A stretch of DNA of 51,033 nucleotides from NCBI GenBank assembly GCA_017965475.1, contig JAGCPV010000175.1:1-51033 (forward strand). The letters are read 5' to 3'. Position numbers and translations under genes: made by a program. Origin of the DNA: Prevotella sp. GTDB lineage: Bacteria > Bacteroidota > Bacteroidia > Bacteroidales > Bacteroidaceae. Below the pieces are notes generated by a model. That model was not told the DNA's origin and made no database searches. It saw only the letters and a list, made by a program, of their open reading frames with translations. Position 1 is the first letter of the stretch; each line of letters starts with the position of its first letter. This document shows positions 16,151 through 24,359 of the stretch, in pieces.

Positions 16151-17488
16151 ATGATGCAACAAAGTTTTGTAGATAAATATAATGTACCCGTACCTCGATA
16201 TACGAGTTACCCACCAGCCAATTTCTTCAGAGATTTCTCTGAGAAAGACTATCGTACAGCCGTTTTAGCTTCAAATACGTCCACGGACCGACATCTGTCG
16301 TTCTATCTGCATATCCCCTTCTGTCGTCATCTGTGTCATTACTGCGCATGCAACTCGTATGCCATGCAGTCTGCAACAGTGGTAGAGGCATATGTCAAGG
16401 CACTGCATCAGGAGATTGACCTACTGTTGCCACTGCTCGACCGTGAGAGGCAGATTTCACAGATCCATTATGGGGGCGGTAGTCCGTCAATACTAAAACC
16501 CGCTATCATCCAATCGCTCAACCAACATATCCTATATAGCTTTCCAAAGATTGAGAAACCAGAGGTCGCCATAGAGTGCCACCCTGGCTACCTCTCTCTT
16601 GAAGACTGGAAAGGATTGGTCCGAGCGGGCTTCTCACGTTTCAGTATCGGAATTCAAGATTTTAATGATGAGGTGCTCAAAATCGTGAACCGCCGTCCAT
16701 CACAGGAGTGTTTGGAGGACATTTTTGCCGTACTGCGTGATGGCGGGGCCAACATCAACCTTGACTTCCTGTATGGGTTGCCCCACCAAACGGCAAACAG
16801 TTTCTGTCGGTCGATAGAGAAGGCCATCTCTCTCATGCCCGAACGTCTGGTGATGTTCAGCTACGCCCACGTACCCTGGTTGAAGAAACAGCAGCTGATC
16901 CTGGAGAAGGCTGGTCTGCCCTCAAAAGATGAGAAGGAGCGGATGTTCGACGAAGCTGCCCAATTGCTCTCGGAAGCCGGTTACGTTCGCGTGGGCATGG
17001 ATCACTTTGTAAGACCCGACGACGAGCTTTATACGGCACTACAGTACGGACAGCTGCACCGTAACTTTCAGGGTTACTGCACACGAAGAACCACTGGACA
17101 GGTTTATGCACTGGGCGTAACAGGTATCAGTCAGTTGGATACAGCCTATGCCCAGAACACAAAGGACATCCCAGCATATATGGAGACGGTAGGCAACGGC
17201 CATCTCCCTATCAAAAAAGGGTATGCCCTTAGTCGTAAGGAGCAGCTGGTACGTGAGGTCATAGACACCCTGATGTGCAACTATCAAGTGACACTGACCG
17301 ACGAGCAACAGGCAGCCGTAAACTTCGACACAACCCGATTGCAGGAGATGCAGGCCGACGGTATCATCACAATCAATGGAAATAGTATTCGCATGGTGCA
17401 CCAAAGTTCACCTTTTGTGCGTAATGTAGCAGCCCTACTCGACCCATTGATGCAGCATACTTCAAAATCATTTTCTAAACCAATATAA
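16151..17488 (+). CDS. hemN: Oxygen-independent coproporphyrinogen III dehydrogenase
   Basis: This radical-SAM enzyme oxidatively decarboxylates coproporphyrinogen III to protoporphyrinogen IX without oxygen, in the cytoplasm. The N-terminal YNVPVPRYTSYPPANFF is diagnostic of true HemN rather than HemW. The cluster motif HIPFCRHLCHYCAC places cysteines at 58, 62, 65 and 67 (C-x3-C-x2-C-x-C). IHYGGGSPS and the HFVRPDDEL region follow. Length 445, against about 455 in E. coli. Two adjacent ATGs could start translation (16151 or 16154). First gene of the heme operon, one base before hemG. The oxygen-independent enzyme suits an anaerobe. Confidence 0.95.
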   Translation: MMQQSFVDKYNVPVPRYTSYPPANFFRDFSEKDYRTAVLASNTSTDRHLSFYLHIPFCRHLCHYCACNSYAMQSATVVEAYVKALHQEIDLLLPLLDRERQISQIHYGGGSPSILKPAIIQSLNQHILYSFPKIEKPEVAIECHPGYLSLEDWKGLVRAGFSRFSIGIQDFNDEVLKIVNRRPSQECLEDIFAVLRDGGANINLDFLYGLPHQTANSFCRSIEKAISLMPERLVMFSYAHVPWLKKQQLILEKAGLPSKDEKERMFDEAAQLLSEAGYVRVGMDHFVRPDDELYTALQYGQLHRNFQGYCTRRTTGQVYALGVTGISQLDTAYAQNTKDIPAYMETVGNGHLPIKKGYALSRKEQLVREVIDTLMCNYQVTLTDEQQAAVNFDTTRLQEMQADGIITINGNSIRMVHQSSPFVRNVAALLDPLMQHTSKSFSKPI

Positions 17489-17489
17489 G

Positions 17490-18863
17490 ATGAAAACAGA
17501 CATTGTGGTTATTGGAGCCGGACTGACAGGCCTGACTACCGCCTACCAACTCGCCCGTAAGGGGCGCCAGGTGATGGTGGTGGAACGAATGGACGTGCCC
17601 GGCGGACAGATTCAGACACATACAGAAGGAGACTTCGTGTTCGAAAGCGGCCCCAACACAGGAACCATATCATATCCAGAGGTGGCCGAGCTGATGGCCG
17701 ACCTTGAAAAAATATCTAACGGCAAGTGCCGGCTGGAGACCGCTCCCGATGCCTCGAAACGCAGACTGATCTGGAAGGGTAACCGTTTCCACGAGCTTCC
17801 GTCAGGACCTGTGAGTGCCATCACCACCCCCTTGTTTACTTTCAGCGACAAACTGCGCATTCTTGGTGAACCATGGCGCAAGAAAGGTGACGATCCCAAT
17901 GAGTCGGTAGGTTCACTGGCTCGTCGCCGTTTAGGACGGTCGTTCGTCGATTACGCTGTCAACCCGTTCCTTTCGGGTGTCTATGCCGGCAATCCCGACA
18001 AGCTGGTGACCCGTTATGCCCTGCCAAAACTCTATCACCTTGAACAGGACTATGGCAGTTTTATACGCGGTGCCATCGCCAAGGCCAAAGAACCCAAGAC
18101 CGATCGTGACCGATTAGCCACAAAAAAGGTTTTCTCTGCTGTTGGCGGCCTCAGTCAGATCACCCACACTATGGCCGACTATCTGGGTAGTGAGCGACTG
18201 GTATTAGGAGCACAGCAGGTCCATGCAATCCCTACGGATGACGGTTGGCTGGTCTCTTATCTCAACAAGAAAGGTGAAGACAAGCAGATTGACTGTCATC
18301 AGGTGGTGACCACCTGTGGCGCATACGCCCTTCCAAAAGTCCTGCCATTCATCGACGACGACACCATGCGCCAGGTGAACAACCTAAAATATGCCCCCGT
18401 CGTAGAGGTGAGCGTTGGTGTGAAGGATGCACTTGGTGGCGACTATCAAGCCTTCGGTGGCTTGGTACCCGGATGCGAGAACAAACAAGTATTAGGCATT
18501 CTCTTCCCATCGGCCTGTTTCAGTGGACGTGCACCTGAAGGTGGAGCCTTGTTCACCTATTTCATCGGAGGTGTCAACCATGCAGAGCTGGTGGACAAGA
18601 CAGACGACGAACTGACAGCCCTCGTTGAGGAATATTTCCACACGATGCTGAAATTTCCTGTTCACGCCAAGCCCGACCTCATCCGCATCTTCCGTCACCG
18701 CCACGCCATACCTCAATATGAGTTGAGTTCCGGTGAGCGCTTTGGGACTGTTGAACAACTTCAAACCAAATACAAAGGTCTGACCATTGCCGGGAACCTG
18801 CGCGACGGTATCGGTATGGCACACCGTATCAAACAGGCCACAGATATTGCCAATACACTATAA
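17490..18863 (+). CDS. hemG: Protoporphyrinogen oxidase, FAD-dependent (HemY type)
   Basis: The enzyme oxidises protoporphyrinogen IX to protoporphyrin IX. The N-terminal dinucleotide-binding motif VVIGAGLTGLTTAYQLARKG with VVERMDVPGGQI is typical, and the C-terminal FAD segment GLTIAGNLRDGIGMAHRIKQ closes the fold. SFVDYAVNPFLSGVYAGNP is a HemY-family landmark. At 457 residues it is the FAD-type oxidase usually named hemG in Bacteroidales and hemY elsewhere, not the flavodoxin-like E. coli HemG. The aerobic-type enzyme beside oxygen-independent HemN implies another electron acceptor in an anaerobe. It starts one base after hemN and ends 5 bases before hemE. Confidence 0.93.
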   Translation: MKTDIVVIGAGLTGLTTAYQLARKGRQVMVVERMDVPGGQIQTHTEGDFVFESGPNTGTISYPEVAELMADLEKISNGKCRLETAPDASKRRLIWKGNRFHELPSGPVSAITTPLFTFSDKLRILGEPWRKKGDDPNESVGSLARRRLGRSFVDYAVNPFLSGVYAGNPDKLVTRYALPKLYHLEQDYGSFIRGAIAKAKEPKTDRDRLATKKVFSAVGGLSQITHTMADYLGSERLVLGAQQVHAIPTDDGWLVSYLNKKGEDKQIDCHQVVTTCGAYALPKVLPFIDDDTMRQVNNLKYAPVVEVSVGVKDALGGDYQAFGGLVPGCENKQVLGILFPSACFSGRAPEGGALFTYFIGGVNHAELVDKTDDELTALVEEYFHTMLKFPVHAKPDLIRIFRHRHAIPQYELSSGERFGTVEQLQTKYKGLTIAGNLRDGIGMAHRIKQATDIANTL

Positions 18864-18868
18864 CACCT

Positions 18869-19888
18869 ATGGACAGTATATTTCTAAAGACACTATTCGG
18901 CAAAGAGTGTGAGCGTCCGCCCATCTGGCTGATGCGACAGGCTGGACGCATACTGCCCCGTTACCAGGAAATGAGGAAACAGTATTCCTTCGCAGAACTG
19001 ATAGCTACACCTGAATTGGCGGCAAAGGTGACGTTGCTGCCGGTAGAAGACTTAGGCGTAGATACCGCCATTCTGTTCACTGATATCCTCACCATCCCGA
19101 TGGCGATGGGAATGGATATTGAATGGACAGAAAAGGGGCCTCGGTTTGCCCATCCCTTAGCCAGCTATCAGCAACCACTGAAACATCTGAGCATACAGCC
19201 CGAACGTCTGGACAATGTGTATCGCGCCATCGACCTGGTGGTAGAGCAGAGTCATGTGCCGCTGATTGGTTTCTGCGGTGGTCCACTCACCATCCTCTGT
19301 TATATGCTTCAAGGCATCAGTACGAAATCAACCTTCCCCGAAGCCAAGAAATTCTTCTATGAGCGACGGGAGGAGACCATGAGACTGGTTGATGCCGTCA
19401 CAGAGTTCTCTATCGACTATGTCACCAAACAGATTGAGCATGGCATTGATGCCTTTCAACTGTTTGAGAGTCATGCCAGTCTGTTGCCGGCTGATGCCTA
19501 TGAAGAACTATTCCTTCCGGCTGTGTGCCGTATCACCGACGCCGTCCGCTCTATGGGTATTCCACTGATCTTCTTCCCCAAGGGACTTGGTAGCGGACTG
19601 AGGCTCATCACTCCTGATGTATGCGACTTTGTCAGCATCGACTGGCAGACCTCTCTCATAGAAGCCCGACAGATCGTGCATCCGGAAGTGGGCCTGCAGG
19701 GTAACTTCGACCCACACCTGCTCTTTGCGCCACAGGAAGAGATCGCCCACACCCTGGAATCATACAAGCCTTTCTTCCACAAATATCCCAACTGGATAGT
19801 GAACCTAGGGCACGGTGTATTGGCTGACACCCCGTTAGAGAATGTGCAATTCTTTGTTGACTGGATCAAAAACACAAATTGGAAATGA
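18869..19888 (+). CDS. hemE: Uroporphyrinogen decarboxylase
   Basis: The enzyme decarboxylates the four acetate side chains of uroporphyrinogen III to give coproporphyrinogen III. The two signatures are present: PPIWLMRQAGRILPRY near the N terminus and GFCGGPLTILCYMLQG in the middle. FTDILTIPMAMGMDIEW and the C-terminal GNFDPHLLFA / NLGHGVLADTPLENV are also typical. 339 residues is normal. The last four bases (ATGA) overlap the start of the next gene, suggesting translational coupling. Confidence 0.96.
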   Translation: MDSIFLKTLFGKECERPPIWLMRQAGRILPRYQEMRKQYSFAELIATPELAAKVTLLPVEDLGVDTAILFTDILTIPMAMGMDIEWTEKGPRFAHPLASYQQPLKHLSIQPERLDNVYRAIDLVVEQSHVPLIGFCGGPLTILCYMLQGISTKSTFPEAKKFFYERREETMRLVDAVTEFSIDYVTKQIEHGIDAFQLFESHASLLPADAYEELFLPAVCRITDAVRSMGIPLIFFPKGLGSGLRLITPDVCDFVSIDWQTSLIEARQIVHPEVGLQGNFDPHLLFAPQEEIAHTLESYKPFFHKYPNWIVNLGHGVLADTPLENVQFFVDWIKNTNWK

Positions 19889-21411
19889 TACAATATAAGT
19901 CTATCAATCATCAACAGGCATCGCTGGCAGAACGCGAGGAATACTTCAGACAGCTGCAAATAGAGGAAGTGGGACCGCAGGTGTTCCTACAGACCTGCAA
20001 CCGCATGGAGCTGTACTATGGCGACGGCGACGTGCCCGACGAGGTGGCGCGTCATCTGTTCAGAGTGGTTTGCGGTCTGGAATCCGCCATCGTTGGTGAA
20101 CGCGCCGTACAAGGACAGGTAAAAGAGGCATATCTCACGGCCCAGAAAACACAGAAACTGCCCACTGGTCTGCATAAGTTATTCGAAAGCGCCCTGCAGG
20201 TGGGTAAACGGGTCCGCACCGAGACGCAGATCAGTCACGGAGCAGTGAGTCACTCCCTGGCTGCCATCGAGATCATCGAACAGGAACAGGTGAACCTGCA
20301 GAATGCACGTATCACCATCATCGGTGTCAACAAACTGACCGAGGAGATCATCAAGTTCTTACAGAACAAGAAAGCCAGACTGGTATTCCTTGCCAACCGC
20401 ACTGAAGAGAAGGCACGACGTATGGCGAAACCTTTCAGCATTGACATTTTCCGGTTGGAGGACAAGCATAACTTCCTGAAAGACACCGATATTCTGATCA
20501 GCGCCACTTCGGCACCCGATGCAATCATCCATCCCAAAGATCTGGCTCCAGGGCGACCCTTGTTGGCCATCGACTTAGCATTCCCTCGCGACATCGACCC
20601 TGCCGTAGCCGATATGCCACATGTTAAGCTCTATAATCTGCACGACGTGGAATTGAAGGTAAAAGAGAACATATCAGTACGCGAGGATGAGGTGCAGAAG
20701 GCAGAACAGATGATAGAGGAAGCCATCGCAGAACTGCATGAGACGTTGGAACGCCGCAAGCGTTACAAGAAAGCCATCCGTGTCACAGCGCGCAGCAGCA
20801 GACTGTCGCAGCTTCAGGTCAAAGAGGTGTTCGGCCGTTTCCCCGACACACCCTACCGATTGATTACCCGACTATCGTATGGTGACAAGCACAAGAAAAT
20901 CTCACTGCTGAATGGTGAAGCCCCTGATGATATGTTTACGCGGGAACTCGACTTAGCCCTACTGACAGGAAAAGCCGACATCGCCATACACTCAGCCAAG
21001 GATCTGCCAGAGAAGCTGCATCCTGAACTGGAAGTGATTGCCTTATATGAGGCCTTCGACAAGACCGACTCGCTGGTAAGCCGTAACCATATCCCACTGG
21101 CGGAACTGCCTGAAGGTAGTACTATAGGCACCAGTTCACCACTGCGTAGGGCTGAGCTCTTACAGGTGCGCCCCGACCTGAAGATCGTTGGTATCCGCGG
21201 CTGTATCGAAGACCGTGTGGAACAGGTGCGCAGTGGAAAGGTGGATGCCGCCATCGTGGCCACCTGCGCCTTGAAGCGACTGAGTATGGAGCATGAAATC
21301 ACGGAGATTCTGCCCTTTACAACCCACCCCATGCAAGGCCGTCTGGCTATCACTGCACTGAAGGGGCGGGAGGACCTGAAAGCCATCTTCTCAAAAGAGA
21401 GTATTTTATGA
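19885..21411 (+). CDS. hemA-hemC: Fusion: glutamyl-tRNA reductase (HemA) + porphobilinogen deaminase (HemC) lacking domain 3
   Basis: Residues 1-292 are HemA-like. Catalytic cysteine 38 is in TCNRMELY; LESAIVGERAVQGQVKEAY, the SHGAVSHSLAA helix, ANRTEEKARRM, LISATSAPDAII and AIDLAFPRDIDPAV follow the family order. The usual glycine-rich GAGxMG is replaced by GVNKLTEE (147-154), and the C-terminal dimerisation domain is absent. Residues 297-508 are HemC-like: VTARSSRLSQLQ, ADIAIHSAKDLP (catalytic Asp 373), GTSSPLRRAE and GIRGCIEDR keep substrate-binding arginines. The protein stops where E. coli HemC domain 3 would begin, so the GGCxVP loop with the cofactor-carrying cysteine is missing. Start 19885 (ATGA overlap with hemE) is preferred over 19879. 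hemD starts inside the stop codon, leaving no room for a lost domain. Domain calls firm; activity of the second half uncertain. Confidence 0.88.
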   Translation: MIQYKSINHQQASLAEREEYFRQLQIEEVGPQVFLQTCNRMELYYGDGDVPDEVARHLFRVVCGLESAIVGERAVQGQVKEAYLTAQKTQKLPTGLHKLFESALQVGKRVRTETQISHGAVSHSLAAIEIIEQEQVNLQNARITIIGVNKLTEEIIKFLQNKKARLVFLANRTEEKARRMAKPFSIDIFRLEDKHNFLKDTDILISATSAPDAIIHPKDLAPGRPLLAIDLAFPRDIDPAVADMPHVKLYNLHDVELKVKENISVREDEVQKAEQMIEEAIAELHETLERRKRYKKAIRVTARSSRLSQLQVKEVFGRFPDTPYRLITRLSYGDKHKKISLLNGEAPDDMFTRELDLALLTGKADIAIHSAKDLPEKLHPELEVIALYEAFDKTDSLVSRNHIPLAELPEGSTIGTSSPLRRAELLQVRPDLKIVGIRGCIEDRVEQVRSGKVDAAIVATCALKRLSMEHEITEILPFTTHPMQGRLAITALKGREDLKAIFSKESIL

Positions 21412-22010
21412 AAACGCTTTATACAGGACTGACGGCACCTGATGCCAGCTATATCCACACCCCGCTGATTGAAATCACGCCTGTGGATGACGACACAGCC
21501 CTGCGCCGCGCTGCCGACAAGGTTGACAGCTACGACTATGTGCTCTATACCTCACGATATGCGGCAACTTACGTGGGAGCACTGTTGGCTAAGGCGAGAA
21601 AGACCGTCTCTATAGGAAGTGCCACAACAGAGGCCCTGCGACAGATAGGGGTGAAAGAGATTGAACAGGTAGAGCATGACAACAGCTATGGTGTCATCGA
21701 CTGGTTCAGTCGCCAGCCACGTGGTCGCGTGCTGATCCCCCGTTCCAACCTGGCGCTGCCGATCATCCCTGACGGACTTAAGACATTGGGGTTTGAGGTG
21801 GATTGTATCACAGTCTATATCAACCGTATGCCTCAGCATCCACAGAAAGTGAACCTCGACGAGATAGCACGTATCGTGTTTACATCGCCGTCAACCATCG
21901 ACAATTTCATACGTCTGTATGGTAGTGTGCCTTCCGGTAAGGAACTGGTGACGCGAGGTCCCGTTACAGAGCAATATTTACAAACAATTATAAAACAACA
22001 ACAGTTATGA
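21408..22010 (+). CDS. hemD: Uroporphyrinogen-III synthase, short form
   Basis: The enzyme cyclises hydroxymethylbilane with inversion of ring D. At 200 residues it is shorter than most HemD proteins (about 240-260). The N terminus is trimmed: the usual region before PLIEITP is reduced to about 19 residues. Later landmarks are kept: DYVLYTSRYAATYVGALL, SIGSATTEALRQIG, RVLIPRSNLALPIIPDGL with VDCITVYINR, and RIVFTSPSTIDNFIRLYG. HemD is poorly conserved and the call rests on these plus its place between the deaminase and synthase genes, with ATGA overlaps on both sides. Confidence 0.87.
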   Translation: MKTLYTGLTAPDASYIHTPLIEITPVDDDTALRRAADKVDSYDYVLYTSRYAATYVGALLAKARKTVSIGSATTEALRQIGVKEIEQVEHDNSYGVIDWFSRQPRGRVLIPRSNLALPIIPDGLKTLGFEVDCITVYINRMPQHPQKVNLDEIARIVFTSPSTIDNFIRLYGSVPSGKELVTRGPVTEQYLQTIIKQQQL

Positions 22011-22978
22011 AACGATTCAGAGAATTCCGCAAGGATCAGGCCACACGCGACAAGTATGCCGATGTTGCCGTCAACGTGAAAGATTTTATTTACCCTTACT
22101 TCGTCGTAGAGGGAGAGGGTGTGCGTGATGAGATCAGCACCATGCCAGGTATCTATCGCTTCTCTATCGACACACTGGTAGAGGATGTAAAAGAATGCTA
22201 TGCCCTTGGCATTGACAAAGTGCTGCTTTTCGGTGTTATCGAAGACAATCTGAAAGATGAGCGTGGCTCACTGGCTTATGCAGAGGATGCCCTGGTATGC
22301 CGCGCCGTCAAGGCTATCAAGGCTGCTCAGCCTGAGGTATGTGTCATCACCGATGTGTGCCTGTGCGAATACACCAGCCATGGACACTGCGGACTGCTGC
22401 ATGATCATGATGTAGAGAACGACTCCACCCTGCCTCTATTGGCAGAGATGGCTTACGTACACGCCAAAGCCGGTGCCGATTTCGTGGCGCCATCAGCGAT
22501 GATGGACGGACAGATAGAAGCCCTCGACAAGCGTCTGCGTGAGGCTGGCCTGCGCGACAAGTGTAAGATCTTAGCCTACTCAGCCAAGTATGCCTCTGCC
22601 TTCTATGGTCCTTTCCGCGATGCTGCCGACTCAGCACCTGCCTTCGGCGACCGCAAGACCTATCAGATGGACTACCGTACCCACGACCAGGGACTGGAAG
22701 AGATCGCTGCCGACATTGAAGAGGGCGCAGACTGGACAATGGTGAAGCCTGCCATGCCTTATCTCGACATGATAGCACGCGGTGTGGAACGATTCCCAAA
22801 TATCCCGATGGTGGCTTATCAAGTGAGTGGTGAATACTCTATGCTGAAGGCAGCTGCCAAGTTGGGCTATCTCGACGAACAGCGCGTGGTGTTTGAGAGC
22901 CTCATTGCCATCAAACGAGCTGGTGCACAGTATGTCATTTCGTATTACGCTAAAGAGTATATGCTGCGATGGGCGTAA
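22007..22978 (+). CDS. hemB: Porphobilinogen synthase (delta-aminolevulinate dehydratase), zinc type
   Basis: The enzyme condenses two aminolevulinate molecules to porphobilinogen. The zinc-binding cysteines are at 118, 120 and 128 in DVCLCEYTSHGHCG, so it is the Zn-dependent class. Schiff-base lysines are K194 (AYSAKYASAFYGPFR) and K247 (MVKPAMPYLD), close to E. coli numbering. The C-terminal AYQVSGEYSML and SYYAKEYMLRW are also typical. 323 residues is normal. The gene overlaps hemD by four bases and precedes hemL by 21. Confidence 0.97.
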   Translation: MKRFREFRKDQATRDKYADVAVNVKDFIYPYFVVEGEGVRDEISTMPGIYRFSIDTLVEDVKECYALGIDKVLLFGVIEDNLKDERGSLAYAEDALVCRAVKAIKAAQPEVCVITDVCLCEYTSHGHCGLLHDHDVENDSTLPLLAEMAYVHAKAGADFVAPSAMMDGQIEALDKRLREAGLRDKCKILAYSAKYASAFYGPFRDAADSAPAFGDRKTYQMDYRTHDQGLEEIAADIEEGADWTMVKPAMPYLDMIARGVERFPNIPMVAYQVSGEYSMLKAAAKLGYLDEQRVVFESLIAIKRAGAQYVISYYAKEYMLRWA

Positions 22979-22999
22979 TTACAATAGAAAAATTGAAAA

Positions 23000-24283
23000 A
23001 TGATAAACGAACGAAAACTATCAGCAACTGCATTTGAGCAGGCACTGAAGGTGATTCCTGGTGGGGTGAACAGTCCCGTGAGAGCACTGAAAAGTGTGGG
23101 CACCACCCCCATCTTCGTAAAGGAGGCTAAAGGTGCCTATTTCACCGATATCGACGACAACCGCATTATCGACTTCTGTATGTCGTGGGGAGTGTTTATC
23201 TTAGGGCATAACAATGCACGTGTCAGTCAGGCAGCAATTGATGCCGTGAATCGTGGCAGCAGCTATGGCATTCCCACCTTGGCAGAGACAACCTTGGCAG
23301 AGAAAGTGCGCGAAGCCATCCCCTCGATGGAGCGTCTGCGCTTTGTGAACAGTGGCACTGAGGCTACGATGTCGGCCATCCGTGTGGCGCGTGGCTACAC
23401 AGGGCGTGACATCCTGGTGAAGTTTGAGGGCAACTATCACGGACACGCCGACCATCTTCTGGTATCAGCAGGTTCAGGTGTAGCCACCATCTCTAACGCA
23501 TCGTCTGCCGGTGTGCCTGATGGTTTTGTGAAATACACAGTCGTGCTACCCTATAATGATGAGGATGCACTGCGCCAGTTCTTTGCCCAGCATGGCGACC
23601 AGGTAGCAGCACTCATCTTGGAGCCAGTTGCCTGTAACATGGGTGTGGTGTTACCAACCGAAGAATTTCTGAAAGCCACCCGTGAGGTGACCGAGAAACA
23701 TGGGGCAGTCTTGATCTTCGACGAGGTGATTACCGGTTTCCGCCTGGCGCGTGGTGGTGCCCAGCAACGCTTTGGCATCACACCCGACATGACGACAGTG
23801 GGCAAGATCGTTGGCGGCGGATTCCCTGCTGCCGCATTTGGCGGGCGCGAGGACATCATGAAGGTCTTGGCACCCGACGGTCCCGTGTATCAGGCTGGCA
23901 CACTGAGTGGCAACCCCGTAGCGATGGCAGCAGGCATCGAGACACTCACCCAACTGTCGCGCCCAGGTTTCTACGAAGAACTGGAGGCCAAGAGTGATGC
24001 CTTTATCACCAAGTTGGAACAGATCATTGCCGGCAGGGGCATCCAACTAAACCGCTGCGGCTCGATGTTCACGCTATTTTTCAACGATAGTCCTGTGCAT
24101 AACTTCCAGGATACCAAACGTAGTGATCAGGACCGTTTTGCCCGCTACTTCCGCAACATGCTGAGCCGGGGCATCTATGTCAGTCCGTCGCAGTTTGAAG
24201 GCAACTTCATCAGCGAGACCCATACGCCCGAAATCCTCGATTACGTGCTGCAGAGCATTGCCGAAAGTATCCCCCGGAATTAA
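23000..24283 (+). CDS. hemL: Glutamate-1-semialdehyde 2,1-aminomutase
   Basis: This PLP enzyme makes 5-aminolevulinate from glutamate-1-semialdehyde, the product of HemA. IPGGVNSPVRAL, VNSGTEATMSAIRVARGYTGR and NYHGHADHLLV are diagnostic. IFDEVITGFRLARGG holds the PLP-binding aspartate (241), and K269 in TTVGKIVGGG is the Schiff-base lysine. 427 residues is standard. It completes the C5 route with the HemA half of the fusion. It is the last gene of the operon; ferrochelatase (hemH) is not in the window. Confidence 0.97.
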   Translation: MINERKLSATAFEQALKVIPGGVNSPVRALKSVGTTPIFVKEAKGAYFTDIDDNRIIDFCMSWGVFILGHNNARVSQAAIDAVNRGSSYGIPTLAETTLAEKVREAIPSMERLRFVNSGTEATMSAIRVARGYTGRDILVKFEGNYHGHADHLLVSAGSGVATISNASSAGVPDGFVKYTVVLPYNDEDALRQFFAQHGDQVAALILEPVACNMGVVLPTEEFLKATREVTEKHGAVLIFDEVITGFRLARGGAQQRFGITPDMTTVGKIVGGGFPAAAFGGREDIMKVLAPDGPVYQAGTLSGNPVAMAAGIETLTQLSRPGFYEELEAKSDAFITKLEQIIAGRGIQLNRCGSMFTLFFNDSPVHNFQDTKRSDQDRFARYFRNMLSRGIYVSPSQFEGNFISETHTPEILDYVLQSIAESIPRN

Positions 24284-24308
24284 CAACACACGTTAATTTC
24301 GGCGGAGC

Positions 24309-24341
24309 TTTGCCGGTTTTCAAAAAAAATATGTACTTTTG
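24309..24341 (+). promoter_or_regulatory. Promoter of the SDR/PAP2 pair
   Basis: TTTG at 24309-24312, a 21-base spacer, and TACTTTTG at 24334-24341, then GCACCC. The ATG at 24360 lies 18 bases downstream, which is why the upstream ATG at 24339, inside the box, is rejected. Confidence 0.78.
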
Positions 24342-24359
24342 CACCCAAAATTAAGTAAA

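Noticed and set aside
21199..21264. Cys440 (IRGC) or Cys461 (ATCALKRL) as a substitute cofactor-binding cysteine
   Set aside because: Both replace residues of other deaminases at these positions, which is intriguing, but there is no direct evidence. Kept only as a hypothesis inside the main finding.
21408..22010. Possibility that HemC domain 3 is hidden in or before hemD
   Set aside because: hemD begins inside the stop codon of the fusion, and its frame is filled with HemD landmarks. No GGCxVP-like loop is visible in the other frames there.
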